64,000 nucleotides of DNA from JAOUEA01 sp963719165 (lineage in GTDB: Bacteria; Actinomycetota; UBA4738; HRBIN12). Where the stretch lies: NCBI GenBank assembly GCA_963719165.1, contig CAVRAV010000001.1, positions 2,170,001 to 2,234,000 on the forward strand, read 5' to 3'. Both the position numbers and the translations under genes were made by a program. Positions 51,865 to 60,759 of this stretch are shown here, one piece after another (positions within the stretch are counted from its first letter, which is position 1; every line of letters begins with the position of its first letter). Below the pieces are notes generated by a model. The model ran no database searches. It was not told the origin of the DNA and saw nothing but the letters and a program-made list of their open reading frames with translations.

Positions 51865-52395
51865 TCAGATGAACAGGGTCACGGCGTCCTGGGCCTCGAG
51901 AAGCGCCGTCGTAGCGCCCGCCGGTTCCTCGAGGCCCTCGATCAGGTCGTCCTTCTCGAGGCCGAGTAGGTCCATCGTCATCTGACACGGGACCAGGTGG
52001 ACCCCGAGGTCTCGCGCGACCTCAAGGAGCTCGTCGGGCGAGGCGACGTGATGCTCCTCCGCGAGCTTCTTCATCATGGAGGGCCCGGCGCCCGCGAAGT
52101 TCATCTTCGAGAGTCCGAGATGCTCCGTGCCGCCCCGGTTCATCATCGACATCATCTTCTGCATCCAGTTCTCGCCCGTGATGTGCACATCGTTGCGCAC
52201 CAACGGGAACAGTCCCCAGAACGTGAAGAAGATCGTCGTCTCCATGCCCATCGCCGCGCCGGTCGTTCCCAAGATGAACGTAGGCCAGATCTTGTCGAGG
52301 TCTCCGCTCCACGCCATGATCACGAGCTTCTTGTGTGGGGCGTGCTCCGGTGGCGCCCGCCGGTCGCGTTCGAGCGTCGCTTCCATCGCCGTCAT
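51865..52395 (-). CDS. DsrE/DsrF/DrsH-like protein (DrsE_2 type)
   Basis: 176 residues from ATG 52395. Conserved body KKLVIMAWSGDLDKIWPTFILG, then MGMETTIFFTFWGLFPLVRND, a Met-rich stretch, and VHLVPCQMTMDLLGL with a Cys near residue 150 in the place of the DsrE active Cys. This DrsE_2 group is thought to carry or move sulfur with TusA partners. Last gene of a six-gene leftward operon that starts at 55203; five bases after the TusA gene. Confidence 0.85.
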   Translation of the reverse strand: MTAMEATLERDRRAPPEHAPHKKLVIMAWSGDLDKIWPTFILGTTGAAMGMETTIFFTFWGLFPLVRNDVHITGENWMQKMMSMMNRGGTEHLGLSKMNFAGAGPSMMKKLAEEHHVASPDELLEVARDLGVHLVPCQMTMDLLGLEKDDLIEGLEEPAGATTALLEAQDAVTLFI

Positions 52396-52400
52396 CTCGA

Positions 52401-52637
52401 TCACCTCTTCTTCCTGATCACGAACCGGAACACGCCGCCGTCCTCGGTCTGCTCGACGAGCTCGTTGCCGGTCGACGTGCACCAGGCGTTGAAATCGGGA
52501 ACCGACCCGGGGTCGGTCGCGAACGATTCGATGATCTCCCCGATCGACATGGCCCGGATCGCCTGGGCGGTCTTCGCGATCGGCATCGGGCACGACAGTC
52601 CCTTCAAGTCCAACGTCTTCGTGATGGTGTCGCTCAT
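52401..52637 (-). CDS. TusA/SirA-like sulfur carrier 1
   Basis: 78 residues. The single-domain TusA fold carries its persulfide Cys in GLSCPMPI (C16, CPxP motif), and AQAIRAMSIGEIIESFATDPGS is the characteristic helix-strand. A second Cys (AWCTSTG, C53) and C-terminal FVIRKKR are present. Its ATG overlaps the end of the SQR-like gene by four bases. The family hands sulfur (or selenium in relatives) to acceptor proteins. Confidence 0.9.
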   Translation of the reverse strand: MSDTITKTLDLKGLSCPMPIAKTAQAIRAMSIGEIIESFATDPGSVPDFNAWCTSTGNELVEQTEDGGVFRFVIRKKR

Positions 52638-53824
52638 CGGACGGCCTCCTTCTTCGCGGTCTCCTTCGGTTTCGACAACGGTGCGTTCTCCGGGACCCGG
52701 CCCTGCGGAACCGTCTCCCAGTACAGGCGGTTGAAGAGCCATTTCGCCACGTGCCACGCGCGGTTGGGCTGCGGCGGTGCGGGCGGATGCTCGTAGTCGA
52801 ACCGGAGCGCCGTCGCCTTGCCGTCGCCGGTCTCGAGGAAACACATCACGCGTCCCCCGTAGCTCTGGGCCGGCGCGGTCCCCTTCACGAGCGAGGCGAT
52901 CCGATTCGCGATCACGGGCGCCTCGAAATGCGCGGTGGAACCCGACTTCGAGATGGGCAGGTCGGTGGCGTCTCCGAGGGCGAAGATCCGATCGTGTCCC
53001 TCCACGTTGAGCGTGTGCTTGTCGGTCGGGATCCAGCCCCCCGGATCACCGAGACCCGAATCGAGCACGACCTGCGCGCCCTTGTGCGGCGGGACCAGCA
53101 CGAGGAGGTCGTAGTCTTGCTGCTCTCCCTCCAACGACGCCACGGTGCCCGCCGAAGGGTCCACGCTTTCGACGTTGAAGAACGTCGTGAGGCCGATGTC
53201 TCGCTGCTCCATGATCGGCTGGATCAACGCGGAGGCGCTTTCGATCGTGAACGCCCGGTTCAGGGGCGAGAGGAGGTCGACGCGACTCTTGTCGCGCAGG
53301 CCGCGCTCGCGCAGGAACCAGTCCACCATGAAGGTGAACTCCACCGGCGCCGGAGGGCATTTGTACGGGATCCCGGCCACCCCCACCTTCACGTCCCCTC
53401 CTGTGAATCGGTGCAGTTCTTGTGAGAGGCGCTCCGCGCCGGCGAGGGAGTAGAACTCGAACGAGCCCTCCCGCAACCCCGGGATCTCTTCGGGAACGAG
53501 TCGCGCGCCGGTTGCGATGACGAGGTAGTCCCACGCCAGGTGGCCACCTCGCTCGAGCTGGACGGTGCCGGCGTCGGGATGGATCCGGACCCCTCGTTCC
53601 ACCGCGAGGTCCACATCGCGGCGCAGTAGTGTCCGCTCCTCCCTGCTCAGCCAATGCCCCTTGGCTTCCCCGAGGGCGACGTAGAGGTAACCGGGTTGAT
53701 AGTCGTGCATCCCGGTGGGGTCGACCACGGTCACCTTCGCGTCGCGGCCGAGTTCCTTGTCCAGGAGGTTCGCCACGAGCGTCCCGCCGACGCCTCCCCC
53801 CAACACCACGACCCTCGCAGGCAT
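52634..53824 (-). CDS. sulfide:quinone oxidoreductase-like FAD protein
   Basis: 396 residues. FAD motif VVVLGGGVGGTLVANLL, DYLVIATGARLVPEEIPGL, second nucleotide strand, and FALGDATDLPISKSGSTAHFEAPVIA. Two Cys, C156 (YKCPPAPVEF) and C328 (VMCFLETG), match the redox Cys pair of sulfide:quinone oxidoreductases. The C-terminus has the amphipathic HVAKWLFNRLYWETV often used for membrane contact. It likely oxidises sulfide or a persulfide and passes electrons to quinone. Surrounded by TusA on both sides. Confidence 0.85.
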   Translation of the reverse strand: MPARVVVLGGGVGGTLVANLLDKELGRDAKVTVVDPTGMHDYQPGYLYVALGEAKGHWLSREERTLLRRDVDLAVERGVRIHPDAGTVQLERGGHLAWDYLVIATGARLVPEEIPGLREGSFEFYSLAGAERLSQELHRFTGGDVKVGVAGIPYKCPPAPVEFTFMVDWFLRERGLRDKSRVDLLSPLNRAFTIESASALIQPIMEQRDIGLTTFFNVESVDPSAGTVASLEGEQQDYDLLVLVPPHKGAQVVLDSGLGDPGGWIPTDKHTLNVEGHDRIFALGDATDLPISKSGSTAHFEAPVIANRIASLVKGTAPAQSYGGRVMCFLETGDGKATALRFDYEHPPAPPQPNRAWHVAKWLFNRLYWETVPQGRVPENAPLSKPKETAKKEAVR

Positions 53825-53830
53825 CGCAGG

Positions 53831-54070
53831 TCACCGGCTCTTCCGGATGATGAACCGCGCGTACCCGTCCTCAGGGACGACCTGCACCAGTTCGAACCTG
53901 GCCTTGTGGACCCACGCCGGGATGTCGCTCTTCGAGCCCTCGTCGCTCGAGAGCACCTCGAACACGTCCCCCAGCTTTCCCTCACGGATCGCGCCGATCA
54001 ACGCCATCAGTGGGCCTGGGCACGCCATCCCCCGAGCATCGATCGTTCGTGTGATCTCCGTGGTCGCCAT
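53831..54070 (-). CDS. TusA/SirA-like sulfur carrier 2
   Basis: 79 residues. Second TusA homologue: ARGMACPGPLMALIGAIREGKLGDVFEVLSSDEGS, Cys at 17 (CPGP). Nearly the same length as the first copy and with the same FIIRKSR ending, but differing in most positions, so not a recent duplicate. It ends six bases before the SQR-like gene. It may deliver or receive sulfane sulfur for the oxidoreductase. Confidence 0.88.
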   Translation of the reverse strand: MATTEITRTIDARGMACPGPLMALIGAIREGKLGDVFEVLSSDEGSKSDIPAWVHKARFELVQVVPEDGYARFIIRKSR

Positions 54071-54094
54071 GGCAGATCCCTCCTCGTGTTGTGC

Positions 54095-54499
54095 CTAGAT
54101 GAACGCGATGGCGCCGTCGGCCTCCAGGAAGAAGCTCGCGACGCCCCAGATCGAATCGACCATCGGGTCGAGGTCGTCCTTCGTGAGGTGGAACATCTCC
54201 ATCGAGTCCGCGCAGGCATAGATCCCGACGTCGCCCAGATCCTTCGCCTGGCGGAAGAGCTCGCTCCAATGCGTCTTGCCTTGCTCCCGCATCGCCCGGG
54301 AGCCCGCGTCGCCCGCTTCCGGGGCGACGCCATGATCCTTGAGGATCCGTTCGGCGCGGAAGCAGTCGAGCGCCCAGTACTGGAGGAAGAGGTTGACCTT
54401 TCGTTCCATGGCGGCTGCGCCGACGGCCAAGACGGCCGCGGCCTGTAGCTTGTCGTCGGTGCCGGAGAACAAGACAAGGGAAAGGGTGTCATCCGTCAT
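54095..54499 (-). CDS. DsrE-like protein 2
   Basis: 134 residues. DsrE/peroxiredoxin-like fold: LSLVLFSGTDDKLQAAAVLAVGAAAMERKVNLFLQYWALDCF, then GDVGIYACADSMEMFHLTKDDL (Cys in YACADSM) and a final SFFLEADGAIAFI strand. Its ATG overlaps the end of the upstream SRPBCC gene by four bases. With the other DsrE-like gene it brackets the TusA-SQR-TusA core, which suggests a relay among these small carriers. Confidence 0.82.
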   Translation of the reverse strand: MTDDTLSLVLFSGTDDKLQAAAVLAVGAAAMERKVNLFLQYWALDCFRAERILKDHGVAPEAGDAGSRAMREQGKTHWSELFRQAKDLGDVGIYACADSMEMFHLTKDDLDPMVDSIWGVASFFLEADGAIAFI

Positions 54500-55203
54500 G
54501 TCGTGGCTCCTTCCCGCCGCGGCGTCCTGCGCGCGGCGACGTCGCGAAGGCGCCTGAGCATCCGTTGCTCCATCAGGAAGGAGCCGGGGTCGGTGATCAC
54601 GAGCCACGCGTAGGTGCCGAGGCCCTTGGCCCAGTCCTGGCGCCAGCGACTGATCAGCCTCGCCCTGCCCTCGCCTGCGGGCTCGACCAGCAAGCACCAG
54701 GAATCCGCATCACCGCCGCTCAGGACGTAGTGGTCGGGATCGATCCGCTTGACGACCGGACCGACGCCGGGCAGCATCTCGATCCGATCGCCCACCGCGA
54801 GACGCTGAAGCGCAGGATCGATCCGCTCGAGGCTCGGCTCGCCGTCGTTGTCGATCCAGTCGTAGCTGTACCAACCGCCGCGGCCGTAGCCGATCTGCAG
54901 CAACCAGGGGAAGACGTCTGCAGGCGTCGCCTCGATCGTGATGGCGCGCGTCGTGCTCGCCGAATCCGTCGGCAGGAGTTCGTCGCCCGGCATCCGCCGG
55001 CGCACCTCGTCTTCCGTGGCCCCCCACCGGCGGTGCCACGGGCCGATCGCCGAGGCGTAGACGACGATCACGACTGCGGCGAGGAGGAGGGTGAGCCCGG
55101 ACCCGCGAAGGAGGCCGAACACGGCGACCGAGGCCGAGAGGACGAAGAGGCCCACCACGACGCAGGCTCCTACGATCGACGCGATCACTCGTTGGGTTCG
55201 CAT
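54496..55203 (-). CDS. membrane-anchored SRPBCC protein
   Basis: 235 residues from ATG 55203. Two N-terminal hydrophobic helices (VIASIVGACVVVGLFVLSASVAVFG, LTLLLAAVVIVVYASAIG), then a cytoplasmic SRPBCC/START-like domain: RAITIEATPADVFPWLLQIGYGRGGWYSYDWID, LAVGDRIEMLPGVG, ARLISRWRQDW. It could shuttle a hydrophobic ligand at the membrane. First gene of the leftward operon with the sulfur carriers and coupled to the next by an ATGA overlap. Confidence 0.8.
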   Translation of the reverse strand: MRTQRVIASIVGACVVVGLFVLSASVAVFGLLRGSGLTLLLAAVVIVVYASAIGPWHRRWGATEDEVRRRMPGDELLPTDSASTTRAITIEATPADVFPWLLQIGYGRGGWYSYDWIDNDGEPSLERIDPALQRLAVGDRIEMLPGVGPVVKRIDPDHYVLSGGDADSWCLLVEPAGEGRARLISRWRQDWAKGLGTYAWLVITDPGSFLMEQRMLRRLRDVAARRTPRREGATT

Positions 55204-55355
55204 CCTTGCCTCCTGCCTCAAAGGATGCGCGCGGGCGGGCCGGGCTTGCACGGCCGAGGAGCCCGGTCCGTGGGGGCCGTTCAGCCCGGATGCGCCGCGC
55301 GATCCCTCACTAGCGTGGTGGGGAGGGCGTAGATGAACCCCCGGCGACGGAAACG

Positions 55356-57308
55356 ATGAACAGGGCACGGTTGAACCTCACGGGCCTCTGGTTCGGCGCG
55401 TCGGCGCTCTGCGTGGCCGCTGGGGGGATCTTGTGGATGGCGAGCGCACGCGAGGCGGCCGACCTGGTGTGGGGTCTCACGGCCGCCCTTGCCCTGTTGC
55501 CGCTCGTCCTCCGCGTGGTGAGCGGGCTGGTCGGTCGGAAGGCGGGCGTGGACGTGATCGCGATGCTCGCGATCGCGGGTTCGCTCGCGCTCGGCGAGTA
55601 CCTTGCCGGCGCGATCATCGCGCTCATGCTCTCGAGCGGCCGGGCCCTCGAGGCATTCGCCACCGGCCGCGCCCGCCGCGATCTGTCGGCGCTGCTCGAG
55701 CGCGCGCCACAGCAGGTCACGCGGTACGAGGAAGGGCAACTCGTCACGCGGTCGATCGAGGAGGTTCGCGAGGGCGACCTGATCCTGGTCAAGGGCGGCG
55801 AGGTGGTGCCCGTGGACGGCCGCGCGCAGGGACCCGCGGTGCTGGACGAGTCCGCGCTCACCGGGGAGTCACGGCCGGTCGAACGCCCGGCAGGAGATCT
55901 CGTGCCTTCGGGAGGGGTCAACGCAGGCGCGGGCTTCCGCCTGCGCGCGGCCGCCACGGCCGAGCGCAGCACGTACGCCGGCATCGTGCGCTTGGTGCGC
56001 GAGGCCGAGGCTTCCAAGGCGCCGGCCACGCGTTTGGCGGATCGGTACGCGGCGGTGTTCGTCCCCGTGACACTCGCCATGGCGGGGACTGCGTGGGTGG
56101 CAACGGGCGACCCCGTTAGGGCCCTCGCGGTGTTGGTCGTCGCGACCCCGTGCCCGCTGATCCTGGCGGTTCCGGTCGCTATCGTCGCAGGGATCTCCCG
56201 GTCCGCCCGGTCGGGGATCATCGTGAAGGGCGGGGCAGCGCTCGAGTCCCTCGGGAGGACTCGGGCGGTGCTCTTCGACAAGACGGGCACGCTTACGGCG
56301 GGCGCGCCGCAGGTCGTTCGGGTCGAGGCATTCGGCGACCTCGGGGAGGCCGAGCTCCTGCGATTGGCCGCCTCGCTCGATCAGGTGTCGCCCCACGTGC
56401 TTGCGGGCGCGGTGGTTCGGGCCGCCCGGGCACGCGGGATCGCGCTCAGCGTCCCCGAGGGGGTCACGGAGGAAGCCGGTGCCGGGATCCGGGGTCGCGT
56501 CGACGCTCTGGACGTCGCGCTCGGCAGCGTCGAGTACGTCGCGGCCGGCGAACGACTCCCCCGGCGCGCGGTCGATGCCCGCCGTCGCTCGGTGCTCGAG
56601 GGATCCTCCTTCGCGTCGGTGGGGGTCGGCGGAGTCCTCGCGGGCGCCATCGTGATGCGCGACCCCGTCCGTCCCGATTCCGCAGGCGTGATCCGCTCCC
56701 TGAGGGACGCAGGCGTTCGCCACGTGAGCATGGTCACGGGCGACGGACCCGACGCGGCCGGGTCGATCGCGGCACCGCTCGGCCTGGATGAGGTGCTGTC
56801 CGAACGATCCCCGGCCGAGAAGGTCGTAGCCGTCGAATCCGAGCGACGCCACGGCATCACCGTCATGGTGGGCGACGGGATCAACGACGCGCCGGCCCTG
56901 GCCACCGCCGACGTCGGCGTGGCGATGGGGGCGCGAGGAGCCACGGCGGCCTCGGAGGCGGCCGACGTCGTCTTGGTGGTCGATCGTCTCGACCGCCTGG
57001 TCGACGCGATCGCCATCGCGCAGCGCTCGGTGTCGGTGGCGAGGCAGAGCGCCGTCCTCGGCATGGGGCTGGCCTTCGGGTTCATGTTCCTGGGTGCGTT
57101 CGGCGTGATCGGCCCCGTTGGTGGTGCGATCGTCCAGGAGCTGATCGACGTCTCGTCGATCCTGAACGCGCTGAGGGCGCTCTCAGGAGGACCCCGGCGG
57201 CGAGCTTCGCCCTCAGGCGCGGAGGTCACGTCGTTCGAAAGCGATGGCGGCGACGACGTAGGCGACCGCGGCGATCGCCGCCAGCACCAGAACGTTCTCG
57301 AGCCGTAG
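55356..57308 (+). CDS. heavy-metal P-type ATPase without HMA domains
   Basis: 650 residues. P1B-like core: actuator LTGESRPVE, transmembrane metal site TPCPL (C266), phosphorylation D308 in FDKTGTLT, MVTGDGPDAAG and GDGINDAPALA. No N-terminal HMA domain. The usual SxxHP-type motif of the nucleotide domain is SPHVLA, so His and Pro are swapped. Metal specificity cannot be predicted; Zn/Cd/Co or an orphan substrate is possible. The gene runs 96 bases into the convergent ABC permease. Its tail after about 620 is polar and may be dispensable. Confidence 0.88.
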   Translation: MNRARLNLTGLWFGASALCVAAGGILWMASAREAADLVWGLTAALALLPLVLRVVSGLVGRKAGVDVIAMLAIAGSLALGEYLAGAIIALMLSSGRALEAFATGRARRDLSALLERAPQQVTRYEEGQLVTRSIEEVREGDLILVKGGEVVPVDGRAQGPAVLDESALTGESRPVERPAGDLVPSGGVNAGAGFRLRAAATAERSTYAGIVRLVREAEASKAPATRLADRYAAVFVPVTLAMAGTAWVATGDPVRALAVLVVATPCPLILAVPVAIVAGISRSARSGIIVKGGAALESLGRTRAVLFDKTGTLTAGAPQVVRVEAFGDLGEAELLRLAASLDQVSPHVLAGAVVRAARARGIALSVPEGVTEEAGAGIRGRVDALDVALGSVEYVAAGERLPRRAVDARRRSVLEGSSFASVGVGGVLAGAIVMRDPVRPDSAGVIRSLRDAGVRHVSMVTGDGPDAAGSIAAPLGLDEVLSERSPAEKVVAVESERRHGITVMVGDGINDAPALATADVGVAMGARGATAASEAADVVLVVDRLDRLVDAIAIAQRSVSVARQSAVLGMGLAFGFMFLGAFGVIGPVGGAIVQELIDVSSILNALRALSGGPRRRASPSGAEVTSFESDGGDDVGDRGDRRQHQNVLEP

Positions 57309-58004
57309 ACCCCGAACGAGGGCGTCCGGTTCCAGGTACCAGCGAAACGGGGAGGCGGGACGCAACCACCGGATCGCGCCGACCGAGGGAGCAACCACGT
57401 TGAGGACGTAGGCGACCGTGGCGGCCGCCCCGGTGATCCCGGCGGCGAGCCCCTTGCGCCCGGTCGCGCAGCCCATCGCGAGGGCGACGGTCCCGAACGC
57501 CGCTCCCAGGAGGAACAGCATCGAGCATTCGGCCGCCAGGGCGCTGAGCGGAACCCGGAGCCCGAAGGCCGGGCCCACCAGGGCGATCGTGAGGCCCATC
57601 GTGACCGCCAACCCTAGCGTCGCCAGGGTCAGCGCGACCCACTTGTCGAAAAGAACCTGAGCGCGTCGGATGGGTGTCGACAGGAGCAGGTCGAGCGTTC
57701 GCCCCTCCTCCTCGCCGGCGATGGCTCGCGCGCCTGCGCCGATGGCGAACACGAGGAACAAGATGGGCCCCAAGGTGCTGAACGTCTCGCTCCGCAGGTA
57801 GCCGGCGGGAGTCGTGAAGTCGCCGCCGATGAGGCTCGTGATGGCTCGCGGCAGATGCTGGAGGTATCCACGGAAGGCCGCTGCGCTGTCGCGCACGCTC
57901 GGGTAGAAGGCCGCATAGATCGCCACCAGCAACGCGATCCCGATCACCCAGGCCAGCAGGGAGCGGGCCTGGTCGCGCAAGGTCTTGTGCAGCAGGGGGC
58001 TCAC
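57213..58004 (-). CDS. ABC-2 type exporter permease
   Basis: 263 residues from GTG 58004, overlapping the ATPase stop (GTGA). Membrane helices include SLLAWVIGIALLVAIYAAFYPS, LGPILFLVFAIGAGARAIAGEEEGRTLDLLLS (the AGEExxGTLxxLL signature of ABC-2 permeases), TLGLAVTMGLTIALVG, SMLFLLGAAFGTVALAMG and VLVLAAIAAVAYVVAAIAF. It forms an exporter with the ATPase at 58001. Substrate unknown. The 3' end lies opposite the P-type ATPase gene. Confidence 0.85.
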   Translation of the reverse strand: MSPLLHKTLRDQARSLLAWVIGIALLVAIYAAFYPSVRDSAAAFRGYLQHLPRAITSLIGGDFTTPAGYLRSETFSTLGPILFLVFAIGAGARAIAGEEEGRTLDLLLSTPIRRAQVLFDKWVALTLATLGLAVTMGLTIALVGPAFGLRVPLSALAAECSMLFLLGAAFGTVALAMGCATGRKGLAAGITGAAATVAYVLNVVAPSVGAIRWLRPASPFRWYLEPDALVRGLRLENVLVLAAIAAVAYVVAAIAFERRDLRA

Positions 58005-58909
58005 GTGTCGGGATCTGCGTCGTAGAAGGACAAGAAGGCCTCTTCGAGACTGGGCTCGCGAGTCTCCAGGGACACGAGCCGATGCCGGGCGGCCTCCTTG
58101 ACGACGGCATCGACGGGTCCCTCCACGCTCAACGAGACCGACTCGCCGTGCGCGGACACGCTCCTCACGCCCGGCAACGGCTCGAACGCGGAGGCGGGGA
58201 CCGCGTCCTCGAAGCGGAACTCGATGCGTCGAAGTGCCCGCGCCCGAAGTTCGCCGATGTCCGTGACGGTGACGAGGGCTCCCTCCCGGATGATGCCGAC
58301 GCGATCGCACAGACGCTCGACCTCCGGCATGACGTGCGAACTGAGGAAGATCGTGGCTCCGCGCTCGCGCTCTTCGTCCACGAGTGCGTAGAAGACCTGC
58401 TGCACCAACGGGTCGAGACCCTGCGTCGGCTCGTCCAGGATCAACAGGTCGGGGCGGTGCATGAACGCCTGCACGAGCCCGACCTTCTGCTTGTTCCCGT
58501 GAGACAGGTCGTGGATGCGCTTGTCGAGTTCGAGGCCGAGGCGATCGGCCAGCGGCGCGACCGATGACCACGACACAGCGCCTCGTAGGTCGGCGAAAGC
58601 CCGAAGGTAGGCATCGACCGTCATCCGTTCGTACAGGGCCAGCTCGCCCGGCAGGTATCCGACCCGGCGATGCACACGCACCCCTTCCCTGCGGGGGTCC
58701 ATGCCGAAGACCCGGACGCTTCCGGCGCTCGGGCGGATGAAGTCCAGAAGGACGCGGATCGTCGTGGTCTTGCCCGCCCCGTTGGGCCCGAGGAAACCGA
58801 ACGCCTCGCCCGGCGCAACGGCGAACGACACATCCGACACGCCCCGCGCCCGACCGTAGGTCTTCTTTAGCCCTGCGACCGAGATCGCGGCCTCGGTTCC
58901 CGTACCCAT
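58001..58909 (-). CDS. ABC exporter ATP-binding protein
   Basis: 302 residues. Walker A GPNGAGKTT, Q loop YLPGELALYERM, signature LSHGNKQKVGL and Walker B LLILDEPTQGLDP, with the downstream H-loop HVMPE. The C-terminal about 75 residues are the extension seen in DrrA/CcmA-type exporters. The GNKQK signature resembles a subgroup paired with ABC-2 permeases for lipids or antibiotics. Gene order is ATPase then permease, leftward. Confidence 0.92.
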   Translation of the reverse strand: MGTGTEAAISVAGLKKTYGRARGVSDVSFAVAPGEAFGFLGPNGAGKTTTIRVLLDFIRPSAGSVRVFGMDPRREGVRVHRRVGYLPGELALYERMTVDAYLRAFADLRGAVSWSSVAPLADRLGLELDKRIHDLSHGNKQKVGLVQAFMHRPDLLILDEPTQGLDPLVQQVFYALVDEERERGATIFLSSHVMPEVERLCDRVGIIREGALVTVTDIGELRARALRRIEFRFEDAVPASAFEPLPGVRSVSAHGESVSLSVEGPVDAVVKEAARHRLVSLETREPSLEEAFLSFYDADPDT

Positions 58910-58934
58910 GGAACAACGCTACGCGATGCGCGGA

Positions 58935-59765
58935 TCAGTGTGCCTGCTGACGCTGTGGTTTCCATCCGGGCCGTGGAACGCTCGCGCGCAGCCGCTTCGT
59001 GTAGTCGTCGTGAGGGTCGTCCAGGACACGGGCGGTGGGCCCCCGCTCCACCACACGACCCTGCCACATGACGAGGGTGTCGTCGGTGAGTTGGCGGACC
59101 ACGGCGAGATCGTGGCTGATCAGCACGTAGGCGATCTCCGTGGCATCGCGGATATCGGCCAGCAGGTTCAGAACCTGTGCTTGGATCGATACGTCGAGCG
59201 CGGCCACGGACTCGTCGAGGATCAGAACCCGCGGCTCCGCGGCGAGCGCGCGCGCGATCGCCACCCGTTGCCGCTGGCCCCCTGAGAGCGCCCGCGGGAG
59301 CGCCCGGGTCTGCCGTGCGTCCAGGCCTACGAACTCGGTGAGCTCGACGATCCGCTCCTGGCGCCGCTCGTCCGGCCACCCGTGGTGCAGCCGGAGGATC
59401 TCGTCGAGGGTGGCCGCCACCGTCTGACGGGGGTCGAGGCTGGTGTAGGGATCCTGGAACACGATCTGCACCTCGCGGCCCCGAAGCCTACGCTCCGCCG
59501 ACGAGCGCGCCGGCTTCGACCGATCGCGGCCGCATGCACTGATCCCGCCCTCCGTCGGCGTCTCCAGTCCGACGATCATCTTCGCGACCGTGGTCTTCCC
59601 CGACCCCGACTCGCCGACGATCGCGATCGATCCCGATGGCGGGACCGCGAACGTGACGTCGTCGACGGCCAGCTGCTCCCCGAACCGCTTGCTGAGACCC
59701 CGCACCTCGAGCACCGGCTCCGCACCTGCGGCCGCGCCCGGATCCCTCGGCTGCCGATCAGCCAT
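58935..59765 (-). CDS. peptide ABC transporter ATP-binding protein (DppF-like)
   Basis: 276 residues. Walker A GESGSGKTT, Q-loop FQDPYTSLDPRQTV, signature LSGGQRQRVAIARAL, Walker B LILDESVAALDVS, H-loop ISHDLAVVRQL. It has the C-terminal VVERGPTARVLDDPHDDYTKRLRAS of the Opp/Dpp ATPases. Last gene of the importer operon; the ATG overlaps the DppD end by eight bases. Confidence 0.92.
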   Translation of the reverse strand: MADRQPRDPGAAAGAEPVLEVRGLSKRFGEQLAVDDVTFAVPPSGSIAIVGESGSGKTTVAKMIVGLETPTEGGISACGRDRSKPARSSAERRLRGREVQIVFQDPYTSLDPRQTVAATLDEILRLHHGWPDERRQERIVELTEFVGLDARQTRALPRALSGGQRQRVAIARALAAEPRVLILDESVAALDVSIQAQVLNLLADIRDATEIAYVLISHDLAVVRQLTDDTLVMWQGRVVERGPTARVLDDPHDDYTKRLRASVPRPGWKPQRQQAH

Positions 59766-60759
59766 GGGCGGTGACCTCCAACCGGCCGCGCAACTCCTCG
59801 GCGCGCAAGCAGCGCACGATGCCTTCGTCGATGGTTTGCAGGAAGGGTGCCTCCGTCGTGCACCGCTCCTGAGCGTGGGGGCACCGTGGCGCGAAGGCGC
59901 ACTCGCCCTCGGACGCTTCGAAGGCCGACAGGGGCCGCCCCGCGATGGCGGTGAGGCGGTGCGTGGTGGCGTCGATGTCCGGGCGGGCGGCGGCCAGCGC
60001 GGCGGTGTACGGGTGGAGGGGATCTCCGTGAAGGAGCGTCGAGGCCCGGATCTCGACGATCTCGCCCGCGTACATCACGGCGGTGCGGTCGCACACCGCC
60101 GCGGCCAACTCCAGGTCGTGCGTGATGAACAGCAGGGTCAGCCCGAACTCGCGACGGAGACCGTCGAGGATCGCCATGACCTCAGCCTGGGTGGTGACAT
60201 CGAGCGCCGTCGTGGGCTCGTCGGCGAGGAGCAATCGTGGTTCCGTGAGCAGGGCGGTCGCGATCATGACGCGTTGCAGGAGCCCGCCGGAGAGTTCGTG
60301 CGGATACTGGTGCAGCCGACGTTCGCCGTCGGGGATGCCCACGTCGTCCAGCAGCGAGATGGCGCGCCGGGAGGCTTCGGCCCGGCCCACGCCGCCGTTC
60401 GTGCGCAGGGCCTCGGTCATGAAATCACCGATCCGACGCACCGGGTTGATGTGCGCGCGCGGGTCCTGGAAGATCATCGCCACGTCGTCGCGATAGGCGC
60501 GGAAGTCCGGGCCTTTCAAGGCGAGAACGTCATGGCCGTCGAACCGGATCGAACCGGCCACGTCGGCGCCCGGCGGGAGCAGCCGGTCCACGGCCCGCGC
60601 CGTCATGGACTTGCCCGAACCGGATTCACCCACCAGGCCGAGGGCCTCGCCGGGCTGGATGGTGAGCGCCACGTCTCGAAGGACCGAGCGCGCGATGCCC
60701 TCGACGGGCAGCTGCACGGTTAGCGCCTCGATCTCCAGGAGGGGCCGGGGGGCCGTCAT
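59758..60759 (-). CDS. peptide ABC transporter ATP-binding protein (DppD-like)
   Basis: 333 residues. Walker A GESGSGKS, FQDPRAHINPVRRIGDF, signature LSGGLLQRVMIATAL, Walker B LLLADEPTTALDVT, then the long C-terminal domain with four Cys (GECAFAPRCPHAQERCTTE) that binds an Fe-S cluster in DppD-type subunits. It is the second ATPase of the importer. Its start overlaps the DppC stop by four bases. Confidence 0.92.
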   Translation of the reverse strand: MTAPRPLLEIEALTVQLPVEGIARSVLRDVALTIQPGEALGLVGESGSGKSMTARAVDRLLPPGADVAGSIRFDGHDVLALKGPDFRAYRDDVAMIFQDPRAHINPVRRIGDFMTEALRTNGGVGRAEASRRAISLLDDVGIPDGERRLHQYPHELSGGLLQRVMIATALLTEPRLLLADEPTTALDVTTQAEVMAILDGLRREFGLTLLFITHDLELAAAVCDRTAVMYAGEIVEIRASTLLHGDPLHPYTAALAAARPDIDATTHRLTAIAGRPLSAFEASEGECAFAPRCPHAQERCTTEAPFLQTIDEGIVRCLRAEELRGRLEVTAHG

